From positions 1-64,000 of the forward strand of contig JBCCHB010000052.1 in NCBI GenBank assembly GCA_039028975.1: a DNA stretch of 64,000 nt, given 5' to 3'. The position numbers and the translations under genes were made by a program. A model generated the notes under the pieces. That model ran no database searches, was not told the DNA's origin, and was given only the letters and a program-made list of their open reading frames with translations. Below, one piece after another: positions 33,726-41,906 of the stretch. How positions within the stretch are numbered: the stretch's first letter is position 1; each line of letters begins with the position of its first letter. This stretch comes from JAHBNG01 sp039028975. GTDB lineage: Bacteria > Chloroflexota > Anaerolineae > Caldilineales > Caldilineaceae.

Positions 33726-35186
33726 CTAACCCTCGTCAACGATGTTCGCAAAACCGTATAGTAGATCAACCAGATACTTCTCCACATCGGCCAACCCAGC
33801 AATCTTGCCATCCCCCTCAATCACCATAAACTCGTTGATGGGGCTGCGGTTGCCGCCACCAATGGTTGCGCCTCGCAGGCAGGGCACGTTGAACTGGTTG
33901 GGAATCACCGTCCATGGTCCGCCGCCTGCTTCAATAGGCCAGATCAGGGGTTCTTGGATATTCCATTGCTCTAGTGCCTGGCGTGCGGCCTTCACCACGG
34001 GATGGGAGGGCGATGTCTGGGCATGGGAAAAGGCGGCAAAGACATCGATCTCGATATCGTCAAAGCCGTGGTCATCTAGATGTTGACGCAGATGGCCGAT
34101 GACCTCCTCTGGCGATATCTCGATGACGAGGCGCATATCGAGCGTAGCGGTTGCCTCGCCTGGAATGATGTAGGGAATGGTGCCTGTCTCCTCACCCAGG
34201 AAACCGCTGCGCATTCCGGCGATATTGAAGGTCGGTCCGTAGAGGTAGTTGATGAGTGGATCGCGACCATCGGTCCCGCCAATGATGTGAGAGACATTCT
34301 GCGCACCGCCCATGGGGAAGACGTCCCGCCAATCTCGGCTCGCCGTGCGTTCGACCAGATTGTCGAGCAGTTCATTCTCTTCGGCATCGAGCGGCTTGCG
34401 ATAGGACCAGACATCTTCCAGCCCTTTGACCTGGCAGCCAGTGCCGTCTTTGTTGGTCAAGGTGGCCAACGCCTGGGCCAGACGGAATGGCGGCGAATCG
34501 ACCAGCGCGGCATTGGCGCTGTGAATGGTCTTGGCTGGCCCCCGCCCCCATGCCTTGCCGCTGGCCGTCAATTCGACCACGATCATGCCCTTAAGACCCA
34601 GCCCAATGGAGACACCGCCTGTGGCATTCTGAGTGCATGAGGGGCAGAAACTGGCATCCACCTGTTGCAGCCGGTCGGCATAGCGTTGGGCAAAGTCTCG
34701 ATAAGTGGGGCTGCCCATGATCTCTTCGCCCTCAGCCAGAAACATGATGTTGACGGGTAGCGTTCCTTCAACGGCGATGATAGCGGATAAGGCATTGAGC
34801 CACGCCACATATGGCCCCTTTGCCCCCAGCGCGCCACGCCCCACCAATACTTTGGGATAGGGATCAATGGCGACCAATTCGGCCCCCCAAGGATCATAAT
34901 CCCAATCAGCAGGCTGCACAGTACGCGTGTCAAACATGCAGTAGTTATGGATGGTCAGCGGTGCGCCCGCGTCGTAATAGGCCCAAACCCCCGGATGAAA
35001 GCGGCCGTCGATGATCTCAACTTCTTGGCAATCTAGCCCTCGATAAGACGATGCCACGATTTCGGCACATGCGTCAACGCCCATGTTATCCCAGCTTACG
35101 CTGGGCTGGCGCACCCAGTTCTGGATGTGGGCGGTATGTTGATCGATATGGTCATCAATATGCTGGTGAATGGCGGATCGGTTCAT
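33726..35186 (-). CDS. M20-family metallohydrolase-like protein with most metal ligands replaced
   Basis: 486 residues with the M20 layout (catalytic domain, lid domain with GKAWGRGPAKTIHSANAALVDSPPFRLA at about 215-245, catalytic domain again). Compared with the active M20 next door, ligands are altered: HYD becomes MFD (NYCMFDTRTVQP), the bridging Asp becomes Gly (GRGALGAKGPY), the Asp after the EE motif is replaced (DASFCPSCTQN), and the C-terminal His becomes Arg (NRSPINE). The catalytic Glu pair is kept (AEGEEIMGS). Either this is a metal-free subfamily that binds rather than cuts, or it uses different chemistry. AAAGGA precedes the ATG. Confidence 0.85.
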   Translation of the reverse strand: MNRSAIHQHIDDHIDQHTAHIQNWVRQPSVSWDNMGVDACAEIVASSYRGLDCQEVEIIDGRFHPGVWAYYDAGAPLTIHNYCMFDTRTVQPADWDYDPWGAELVAIDPYPKVLVGRGALGAKGPYVAWLNALSAIIAVEGTLPVNIMFLAEGEEIMGSPTYRDFAQRYADRLQQVDASFCPSCTQNATGGVSIGLGLKGMIVVELTASGKAWGRGPAKTIHSANAALVDSPPFRLAQALATLTNKDGTGCQVKGLEDVWSYRKPLDAEENELLDNLVERTASRDWRDVFPMGGAQNVSHIIGGTDGRDPLINYLYGPTFNIAGMRSGFLGEETGTIPYIIPGEATATLDMRLVIEISPEEVIGHLRQHLDDHGFDDIEIDVFAAFSHAQTSPSHPVVKAARQALEQWNIQEPLIWPIEAGGGPWTVIPNQFNVPCLRGATIGGGNRSPINEFMVIEGDGKIAGLADVEKYLVDLLYGFANIVDEG

Positions 35187-35223
35187 CTGTGTCTATCCTT
35201 TTCGCAACCGTATATCTTAATAA

Positions 35224-35379
35224 CTGTCATGCTGAGGGAGATCGAGGCGACCGAAGCATCTCGGTTGTGTCTTGGAACCAGAGATTCTTCGCTTTCCTGG
35301 CAGTGCTTATGAGTCTGGCCTTGTATTAAAATAGATTCCACCTATGCAACTTCGCTTCGTCGACCCACTCAGAATGACA
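35224..35379. repeat. dispersed repeat family 3, copy 3 (inner part)
   Basis: ctgtcatgctgagggagatcg near 35224-35244 pairs with acttcgcttcg...actcagaatgaca near 35348-35378. The outer arms of the other two copies are not visible. It lies between the two M20 genes and splits the operon. Confidence 0.6.
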
Positions 35380-35420
35380 ATTAACCCGATAGCGGTTACA
35401 ACAAGGTCTTCCTTTGTTAA

Positions 35421-36779
35421 TCAGCTTCCCTCTTTGGCAAATTCGTCCATGATAGTGGCTGCGTACTTAATGCCCCGCAGATACTCCTCCACCGAGATGT
35501 TTTCGTTGGGTGCGTGGAGATTGGGTTTTTTAGGACCAAAGCCAGTAAGGACCGTCGGAATGGGTAGATTCTTGATAATCACCGCTTCCGCAGTCACGCC
35601 GTGGACAACCGGCACGCGTCCAAAGGATTTCTCCGCGGCCCGAATGATGGCTTGAGCAATCTCTGCGTTGACGGGGATGCGCCATGGATTGGGGCGGGCG
35701 GTGATTAGATGCACCTCGATATCATCGAAACCTTGTACGTGCAGGTGCTGCTTGAGCTTCTCCAACTGATCCAACGGTTCCAGATAGGGCGGACAACGGA
35801 AGTCGATTTTGCACATGGCACGGGACGGCACGGCTGTCTTGCCACCCGGACCCGTATAGCCCGATTCGATACCGCAGATGGTGCAGGTTGCGCCAAAACA
35901 GCGTTCGATAAGTAGGTCCCGCTCATCCTTACCAGGCGGCAGGGCTGAGACCCCCAGTGCGTCCAGCTTCTGGTCCAGGTCGAAGTCTTCCAAGGCGCGC
36001 TCCAGCCAGGCAATGTCCTCGTCAGTTGGTTGATCCCATGTGTCGTACCACCCGGGAATTAGAATGCGTCCCGACTCATCGACCAGTGTGTTCAACGCCC
36101 GCACTAGACGCCACGCCGGATTGACCACCCAGGCCGCGTCAGTCGAGTGGATTTCGTGGGCCGGTCCCTGACAGCGCAATTCCACGTAGAGAATGGCCCG
36201 ATTGCCCAGGGCAACTTTGGGGCGAGCGGTGCCAGCGTCTACACCACCATCCAGACAGTGCATGGCATCGGCATGAATGAGGTCAGCATACTTTTGCACC
36301 CAGTTATCCAGATGTGGGCTGCCGATCTCTTCCTCGCCTTCAAAGAGAAACTTAAGGCTAATGGGCGGCTCTCCACGGGTTTCCACAAAGGCTTGGGCCG
36401 CTTTGACAAAGGCCAGCAGACCACTCTTGTTGTCCACCGCGCCGCGGGCAATGATCACATCATCATGCAGATCCGCAGCAAAGGGTGGACTGCGCCATGC
36501 ATCGAGCGGCTCTGGCGGCTGGACGTCATAATGGGCGTAGCAGAGCAGGGACTTCTCTTGCGCACCCGCAAGCTGCCCAAAGACCACGTCTGGTCCGCCA
36601 TCGGTTGGGAGACGCTGCACATCATTGATGCCTGCGTCGTGCATCAACGTTTGGGTGGCTGCGGCTCCTTCATCAAGGCCGATTTTCTGGGCAGAAATAC
36701 TGACGATGCGCAGATAGTCGCGCAGCTCTTTAACCAGACCTTCGGCGTGATTGTCTACCCATTTGTATATATCATTCAT
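35421..36779 (-). CDS. M20-family dipeptidase/amidohydrolase
   Basis: 452 residues, the intact partner of the degenerate M20 next door. Metal ligands are present: His and Asp in YAHYDVQP (about 80-87), the bridging Asp in ARGAVDNKS, Glu-Glu in FEGEEEIGS, the Asp in MHCLDGG and the last His in LHAPNE. The dimerisation lid contains AHEIHSTDAAWVVNPAWRL. M20 enzymes of this shape cut dipeptides, N-acyl or N-carbamoyl amino acids. It is cytoplasmic, without a signal. It fits with the peptide-type importers in the same locus. Confidence 0.92.
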   Translation of the reverse strand: MNDIYKWVDNHAEGLVKELRDYLRIVSISAQKIGLDEGAAATQTLMHDAGINDVQRLPTDGGPDVVFGQLAGAQEKSLLCYAHYDVQPPEPLDAWRSPPFAADLHDDVIIARGAVDNKSGLLAFVKAAQAFVETRGEPPISLKFLFEGEEEIGSPHLDNWVQKYADLIHADAMHCLDGGVDAGTARPKVALGNRAILYVELRCQGPAHEIHSTDAAWVVNPAWRLVRALNTLVDESGRILIPGWYDTWDQPTDEDIAWLERALEDFDLDQKLDALGVSALPPGKDERDLLIERCFGATCTICGIESGYTGPGGKTAVPSRAMCKIDFRCPPYLEPLDQLEKLKQHLHVQGFDDIEVHLITARPNPWRIPVNAEIAQAIIRAAEKSFGRVPVVHGVTAEAVIIKNLPIPTVLTGFGPKKPNLHAPNENISVEEYLRGIKYAATIMDEFAKEGS

Positions 36780-36813
36780 GTGCTAATCGCTCTCTGTGCT
36801 GGTGATTCTGAGG

Positions 36814-37350
36814 TTACCACGGCATGCCGCATAAATCCAGGAGCCCATCTAGCGGGGCGGCCTGACTGCCGGACAAGACCATCGCTTCATTGAATGTAAA
36901 CTTCATCCTATCGGTTGGCTGTGTAACGAAGACATCTCCATGAAAATGTTGCCACCCAAAGTGCTGATAGTAGCGCAATAAGTCATCTCGGCAGAAGAGC
37001 GCTGAGAAGTCCACATGATGCTCGTCGCGCAAAAACTCGCTAGCACGTACCATGCCGGCGCCCGCATAGCCGCGTCCTCGGGCTTGTGGATGGGTTTTTA
37101 CCCCGCCGATACCACCAAGTAAGACCCACTTGCCATTATATTTCCCCTTTCTTGTCAACATGCCGACATGCGAGACAAGATTTGCTGTATCATCCCAAAT
37201 CAACAGGCTCCACTGCGTCGCTGCCCATTGAATCTGGGGACGAACAGCATCATCTGTGGTAACGGGAGGGTAGACCGCTCTTGATAGAGCGCTCAATGCT
37301 TGTTTTTGAGCTTTGTTGAGTTGGTCTACGGATTGAATTTTGATTTCCAC
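36814..37350 (-). CDS. GNAT-family N-acetyltransferase
   Basis: 178 residues. The acetyl-CoA binding region is GVKTHPQARGRGYAGAGMVRASEFL, followed by the strand FSALFCRDDLLRYYQHFGW, typical of the GNAT fold; the layout resembles aminoglycoside 2'-acetyltransferase-like enzymes. The start is a GTG at 37350, because no in-frame ATG lies nearby. It lies 17 bases downstream of the PqqD-like gene. The acceptor is unknown; modification of amines released by the hydrolases is one possibility. Confidence 0.82.
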   Translation of the reverse strand: MEIKIQSVDQLNKAQKQALSALSRAVYPPVTTDDAVRPQIQWAATQWSLLIWDDTANLVSHVGMLTRKGKYNGKWVLLGGIGGVKTHPQARGRGYAGAGMVRASEFLRDEHHVDFSALFCRDDLLRYYQHFGWQHFHGDVFVTQPTDRMKFTFNEAMVLSGSQAAPLDGLLDLCGMPW

Positions 37351-37367
37351 TGAAACATGCCATCGTT

Positions 37368-37670
37368 TTACTCAAGTGCAATTAGCCCAGCATCCGCCAT
37401 TTCGTCGGCAAAGGGCAGGAAGGTTTCTGGCGTCAGCGTAAAGTCAAATTGCAGGGCAATCAGTTCGCCGATTTCCGCCAATGATCGTTGCCCATCGATT
37501 AGATTCCAAAATTCGTCGGCCAATGGGCGGGTCGAATCAAAGACGATACGAGCATCCTGGGCCACCATCGTGTCATAAAGCTGGATGAGGGCAGGAAAGG
37601 CGAGTCCCCCAGCACTGGGTGGTGGTGTTTCTTTAAGTTTGGTTGGGATGTGATTTAATTGGGCGGACAT
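37368..37670 (-). CDS. PqqD-like small protein
   Basis: 100 residues. The C-terminal two-thirds, FWNLIDGQRSLAEIGELIALQFDF and FLPFADEMADAGLIAL, has the winged-helix pattern of PqqD, the peptide chaperone of radical-SAM peptide modification. No PqqE-like radical SAM protein or precursor peptide is visible in the window. The N-terminal 40 residues are not recognised. It may be an orphan peptide-binding domain co-opted by the neighbouring acetyltransferases. Confidence 0.6.
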   Translation of the reverse strand: MSAQLNHIPTKLKETPPPSAGGLAFPALIQLYDTMVAQDARIVFDSTRPLADEFWNLIDGQRSLAEIGELIALQFDFTLTPETFLPFADEMADAGLIALE

Positions 37671-37710
37671 GATCGGTTTCGTTATAGTTGTTCCCTAATG
37701 CAGAATAGCT

Positions 37711-37814
37711 AAAATTATAAATAGTAAATGGTGAATTATGAATTGTCAACGGTTTCGCCTCCGATGCACCTTCATTCACTATTCGCCGTTGACAATTTAC
37801 TATTCACAATTTTC
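37711..37814. repeat. word-repeat inverted repeat (gtaaatggtgaat family), second copy
   Basis: Left arm 37711-37752 (aaaattataaatagtaaatg...) and right arm about 37774-37814 (attcgccgttgacaatttac...) are complementary with slips. The words match the element at 11178-11278. It lies between the PqqD-like gene and the downstream GNAT in the minus-strand operon. Confidence 0.7.
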
Positions 37815-37895
37815 TTGCTCGATGTACAAGAAGTCATTTGGTTAGGGAATAATTTTCTTTGGACAAATCCTGAAAATCCTCTTTGATTCGCGTCC

Positions 37896-38462
37896 CTATT
37901 TATCTGATTTCCAACTGGGTTTGTAGAAAATCCCCGTGACCCTTCGTTCATCCGTTTCATCCGTTTCATCCGTTTCGCGTTCGATGATGCCCACTCGCTG
38001 AAAGCCAAGGGCCAGATGAAGGGCTGCAGAAGCACGGTTATTCAACGGATATTCGTACAACCCAGTGATAAAATCGACCTTGGCATGAGTCTGAAACAGA
38101 TGGCGATAGAGAGCCGTCGCTACACCCTGTCGTTTGTATCGTGGCAGCACCGCCACCATCTTAAGCCAAAGCAAGCGACCATCGCCTTCATCTCGCAACG
38201 GCTCATCAAACCAGCGGATCGGATCCATCTGATCAGGAGTCGGTCTGGCAATGACGACATAGCCAACAAGAGCATTGGCTTGCCAAGCTGCATACGCAGT
38301 ACGCTCGGCAAGAAATGCCCAAAATCCTTCGACACTATACTGTGAAAGAAAAAAGCCATTGGTCTCAGAATCTGAACGGTCGGAGGAGGCCGCGGCAAAG
38401 ACTTGATACAGCACGTCCAAATCCTCGCGTTTAACAGGCGCAATCTTCAACGAGGCCGTCAT
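37896..38462 (-). CDS. GNAT-family N-acetyltransferase
   Basis: 188 residues. The fold is marked by LVGYVVIARP, LLWLKMVAVLPRYKRQGVATALYRHLF (the acetyl-CoA loop) and NNRASAALHLALGFQRVG. Near the C-terminus a 9-base repeat (tccgtttca on the plus strand) encodes RETDETDETDERR, a slippage-prone acidic stretch. It starts three bases after the stop of the M28/DUF4910-like gene, so the two are co-translated. Substrate unknown. Confidence 0.82.
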   Translation of the reverse strand: MTASLKIAPVKREDLDVLYQVFAAASSDRSDSETNGFFLSQYSVEGFWAFLAERTAYAAWQANALVGYVVIARPTPDQMDPIRWFDEPLRDEGDGRLLWLKMVAVLPRYKRQGVATALYRHLFQTHAKVDFITGLYEYPLNNRASAALHLALGFQRVGIIERETDETDETDERRVTGIFYKPSWKSDK

Positions 38463-38465
38463 GGT

Positions 38466-40142
38466 CTAGGCCAACCGCTGGTGGATACGTCTCTTGACAG
38501 ATTCCACCTTCTCCTGGAGTAGCGTCTGTTGAGCCGCAATGCTCTCCTGTACAGGTTGAGCGAGTTCGGTTGGCAACAGGGTTTGGATGGACGCAATGGC
38601 ATCGCCATCGCGCTGGGCAAAGTAATCGAGTTGCCGGATCGCTTTTTCGACTGCGGGCTGCCCTTCACCGGTATCGTCCATTGCGGCACGCACCGCCTGA
38701 TTTCCAACCGCATCCAGCCGATAGAGACTCCGTGTCGCTACCTCGTCGGCAAAGGCAAGAGCGTCTTGCTGACCAGCATTGGCAATTTCGTAGGCTGCTA
38801 ACGCCAGCGAGATGCCTGCTGCCCGAAAGACCCGCGGATCGGTCATCTCTGCCGTCAGTAACTGAGTGTGAAAACAGCGGTCGGGCCAGGACATGATGAG
38901 CGGACTGGGGACGCCAAAGGCCGCCCAATAATGATTGTCGCTCCAGGGCGTGTAGGGGGCTTGCTCAAAAATAACCGGCGCAAGGGCATCATCCTTGGCA
39001 AAGACCCAACTGGCATCTTTGGGCGCACGCTCCATGACGCCAGCAAAATAGTCGTTGATGAACGAGGGCGTCGAGTCGGGATGGCGATAGAAGAGCAGGG
39101 CCGAGTTGCACTTCTCTTGATGGTGGCCCACACTGTCCAAACAGAAGGCGGTCTTGATCTGATCCAGCTCGCCGCGGTTGCGATCAATGAAGGCTTCAGA
39201 CCCCAGCCCCTCGGCCACAAAAAGAAACTTGATGGAGCGGCGCGGGCGAGGAATTTCACCCGCTTCGATGAGCGTATGCAGGGTGCGGGCCATCTCCACC
39301 ATGAGCGCTGGACCAGCCGCGCAATTGGCTGCCGGTTTGGTTGCCGCGGAGGTATGGGCAATGAAGAAGACCGATTCGTCAGGCAATTCTGCACCCGGTA
39401 TTGTGGCCAGCAGATTCTGCCCCTCACCTTCAAAGATCTTGCACTGAATATCGGCGTGAATGGTCACTGGACCTAGCTGAAAGAGTTCACGCAGATGTTG
39501 CCCAGTTGGGTGATCGACTGCGCAGCCCCAGGCATCAAACTTGCCTGTCTTGTTGGGGAGACGCAGCAACTGCACCGCACAGGGCAGATTTTCTCTGGTG
39601 CGGAAGGGGGCCGTCTGATAGAGCAGGTAGTCGGTGAGAACCCCTTTTGCACCTAGCTCCATTGCTTTGGTGGCCGCATGGGTCCAGAGCGCTCGGTGTT
39701 CGGTGTGATGGATAAAGACGAACTTCCCGTCGAGATCTTTGCCGGCAAAGTCGGCGTCCGATTCGCCCGTGCCAAGATCGACTAACTCGGCCGTCATGCC
39801 TCCTGGTGGCGTGGGGCATGACCAAGGCATCAGACAGGAGGGGGCGTCATCAAAGGTGACCAGTGTCTCCTGAGTCGGACCGGTTGTGCGCACAACCGCG
39901 TTGTAGGGTTCCCACGCCAGTGGCATGGTCTGGTGCAGAAATTGGGTTTTGCCATCCAGCGGGTAGGTAGTCGAGTTGACTTCGGGAAGGCCGATCTTCC
40001 GCAGTTGTTCGGCCACGAGATTGGTGGCTGCGTGATAGCCAGATGAGCCGGGCGCACGCCAGAATTGAGTGATGGCTTCGGTTAGTTCTTGGGCGTTGTC
40101 GCCGGATAAGTGGCGATGGATTAGGGTTGCGATGTGCTGCAT
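38466..40142 (-). CDS. M28/DUF4910-like aminopeptidase-fold protein
   Basis: 558 residues. The N-terminal part is a PA-like insert (VDLGTGESDADFAGKDLDGKFVFIHH, GVLTDYLLYQ). The second half is M28-like: FIAHTSAATKPAANCAAGPALMVEMARTL, FLFVAEGLGSEAFIDRN, TAFCLDSVGHHQEK, DNHYWAAFGVPSPLIMSWPDRCFHTQLLT. In active relatives the second motif reads ANDNASG with a bridging Asp; here it is ANCAAG, a Cys in place of Asp. The first His, the Asp of CLDSVG and the last His (CFHTQ) remain. It could use a different metal or be impaired. It is the first gene of a minus-strand operon running to 31349. Confidence 0.82.
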   Translation of the reverse strand: MQHIATLIHRHLSGDNAQELTEAITQFWRAPGSSGYHAATNLVAEQLRKIGLPEVNSTTYPLDGKTQFLHQTMPLAWEPYNAVVRTTGPTQETLVTFDDAPSCLMPWSCPTPPGGMTAELVDLGTGESDADFAGKDLDGKFVFIHHTEHRALWTHAATKAMELGAKGVLTDYLLYQTAPFRTRENLPCAVQLLRLPNKTGKFDAWGCAVDHPTGQHLRELFQLGPVTIHADIQCKIFEGEGQNLLATIPGAELPDESVFFIAHTSAATKPAANCAAGPALMVEMARTLHTLIEAGEIPRPRRSIKFLFVAEGLGSEAFIDRNRGELDQIKTAFCLDSVGHHQEKCNSALLFYRHPDSTPSFINDYFAGVMERAPKDASWVFAKDDALAPVIFEQAPYTPWSDNHYWAAFGVPSPLIMSWPDRCFHTQLLTAEMTDPRVFRAAGISLALAAYEIANAGQQDALAFADEVATRSLYRLDAVGNQAVRAAMDDTGEGQPAVEKAIRQLDYFAQRDGDAIASIQTLLPTELAQPVQESIAAQQTLLQEKVESVKRRIHQRLA

Positions 40143-40162
40143 CTGTATATATTTTCCGTAGG

Positions 40163-40549
40163 TTACCAGAGTGTTTTTACATCGTATTGCGAGATCAATG
40201 AATCCACTGTGATCAGAGGCATCTTTTCTAGATTGCTTTGTGAGATCAAGATTCTGTCAAAGGGATCTTTGTGGAGTAATGGAAGTGTGTGGACATGTAA
40301 CGTGTGGTTCAGCCGAATCGGCAGCACAAAAAAGCTGTTGTCATGCACTTCCTCTATAATGAACTGTTCTAAATTATCTGGTACATGTAACTTGCCAATT
40401 TGCGCTTTGATCGCAATTTCCCAACCCGAAGCAGCGCTAAAGAAGAGTTCGTTATTTGTATCCTCAATTGTTGTTCTCACAGTGTCGGATAGTTGGGGGG
40501 CGTCTTCAACCCACCACAGAAACGTGTGAGTATCCAGCAAAAATCGCAT
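40163..40549 (-). CDS. PIN-domain ribonuclease toxin (VapC type)
   Basis: 128 residues from the ATG at 40549, with GAGG upstream. PIN acidic residues are visible: Asp6 in FLLDTHTFLWW, Glu in AASGWEIAIK, Asp in KDPFDRILISQS and Asp in ITVDSLI. VapC toxins cleave tRNA or rRNA. It follows the Phd/YefM-type antitoxin by seven bases, the usual order. The pair sits between the transporter at 40947 and the hydrolase operon, both on the minus strand. Confidence 0.9.
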   Translation of the reverse strand: MRFLLDTHTFLWWVEDAPQLSDTVRTTIEDTNNELFFSAASGWEIAIKAQIGKLHVPDNLEQFIIEEVHDNSFFVLPIRLNHTLHVHTLPLLHKDPFDRILISQSNLEKMPLITVDSLISQYDVKTLW

Positions 40550-40556
40550 GATTACC

Positions 40557-40796
40557 TCAGCTCCCGTCAAATGCGTCGAGGATATCATCGGGTAGAGGTG
40601 CATTGAAATCTGGCGCTATCCAGATTTTTCCTTTAGCGCTTCCTGGCTTTCGTTTTACCTTTTTCTGCTCAATTGGTACAATTTTTGCAATTGGCTTACC
40701 TGCTTTTCCAATTAAAATCTCCTCACCAGCCAGAACCCTAAGCAGCAACTTTGATAAATGAGTCTTAGCTTCATGAATATTAACAAGAGCAGTCAT
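40557..40796 (-). CDS. Phd/YefM-type antitoxin
   Basis: 79 residues. MTALVNIHEAKTHLSKLL is the classical Phd/YefM DNA-binding N-terminus, then a strand with IGKAGKPIAKIVPIE and an acidic, flexible C-terminus (DFNAPLPDDILDAFDGS) that should wrap and block the PIN toxin at 40163. Such antitoxins usually repress their own operon. Confidence 0.9.
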   Translation of the reverse strand: MTALVNIHEAKTHLSKLLLRVLAGEEILIGKAGKPIAKIVPIEQKKVKRKPGSAKGKIWIAPDFNAPLPDDILDAFDGS

Positions 40797-40946
40797 TCTG
40801 TTTCTCCTGAGGTTAAACTTGCGTTTCTGCTATGTAGCAATCTGAAAAACATGCCGCTCTGATTGTAAACTAAGTAGTAGACTAAGTCAATCCGATGACG
40901 TAAGTTTGATTGATGCCAGTGAACTATTTAAGTGAAGCTCATCCAA

Positions 40947-41906
40947 CTAAGATTCACTGCCACTCAATCGCGGATCCAAATAATCCCGTAGCCAGTCGCC
41001 GACCACGTTGATCCCAAAGACAGTGAGGGCAATGGCTAGGCCAGGAAAAGTAGCCAGCCAGGGCGCAAGTTCCAAATATTCCCGTCCTTCGGCCAACATG
41101 CCGCCCCAGGTAGGCACGTCGGGCGGAACGCCTAACCCCAGGAAGCTGAGGGAAGACTCGGCCAGAATGGTGCTAGCGACCGAAAAGCTAGCGATGACGA
41201 TGACCGCGGCCCAAGTGTTGGGCAGGACGTGGCGCAGCAGAATGCGCCGATTTTTGACGCCAACCGCACGGGCTGATTGCACAAACTCCTGTTCGCGCAG
41301 CGAAATCACCTGTCCACGCACGATGCGTCCATATTGCACCCAGCCGCTAAAACCCAGTACGGCAATCACCTTGAGCAGGCCGGGACCAAGGACCGCGATG
41401 ATGCTGATGGCGAGCAGAATAAAGGGAAAGGCCAGTTGGGTGTCGGCCACTCGCATGATGACATCATCGACTGTGCCACCGAAATAACCCGAGATGAGGC
41501 CCAGAATGACGCCCAGGCTGCCCGCAATTAAGACTGCGGTAATCCCGACCAGAAGCGAAATCCGGGCGCCGTAGATCAGGCGGGACCAGACATCCCGCCC
41601 TAGCGTATCCGTCCCCAGCAAGTGGACCAGACCTTCGTCGTCTTGCCAACCGGGGGCTTTGAGCCGTTTGACGATGTCAATTTCAGTGGGATCATGTTCT
41701 GTTAGCAAGGGGGCAGACGCGCCCAAGGCTATCATAAAGACAATCACAACCATGCCAAAGAGGGCGAGCTTGTGCCGCATCAGGCTGCGCAATATCTGAT
41801 AGCGACGGCGACGGCGGCCTTCGCTAACTTGGGCAGCCAATTCGCTATCTTTGGGTATATGGCCGGCTTTGCTTGAGCCGGATGAGTGTTCGACTGTTGC
41901 TGTCAT
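40947..41906 (-). CDS. dipeptide/oligopeptide-type ABC transporter permease (DppC/OppC family)
   Basis: 319 residues, DppC family: long cytoplasmic N-terminus, LLTEHDPTEIDIVKRL, LLGTDTLGRDVWSRLIYGARISL, EAA loop VQSARAVGVKNRRILLRHVLPN, SFLGLGVPPDVPTWGGMLAEGR and final VVGDWLRDYLDPRLSG. It overlaps the DppB-like gene at 41906 (TGATG), so the two are translationally coupled. It belongs with the binding protein at 42932. It resembles the DppC-like protein at 51580 (shared VPPDVPTWG), suggesting the two transporters in this locus are related. Confidence 0.93.
   Translation of the reverse strand: MTATVEHSSGSSKAGHIPKDSELAAQVSEGRRRRRYQILRSLMRHKLALFGMVVIVFMIALGASAPLLTEHDPTEIDIVKRLKAPGWQDDEGLVHLLGTDTLGRDVWSRLIYGARISLLVGITAVLIAGSLGVILGLISGYFGGTVDDVIMRVADTQLAFPFILLAISIIAVLGPGLLKVIAVLGFSGWVQYGRIVRGQVISLREQEFVQSARAVGVKNRRILLRHVLPNTWAAVIVIASFSVASTILAESSLSFLGLGVPPDVPTWGGMLAEGREYLELAPWLATFPGLAIALTVFGINVVGDWLRDYLDPRLSGSES

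Noticed and set aside
34080..34640. 186-codon frame antisense to the degenerate M20 gene
   Set aside because: It overlaps completely with the well-supported M20 frame; composition reflects the opposite strand.
36147..36893. 248-codon frame antisense to the M20 gene and GNAT end
   Set aside because: It spans two genuine minus-strand genes and lacks any family motif.
38868..39476. Long open frames antisense to the M28/DUF4910-like gene (also 38855-39433)
   Set aside because: They are shadows of a clearly coding, family-matched gene on the minus strand and have no protein features of their own.
40163..40796. Toxin-antitoxin pair considered as part of the hydrolase operon's function
   Set aside because: VapBC-type pairs are common mobile cargo with self-contained regulation; nothing ties it to the pathway.
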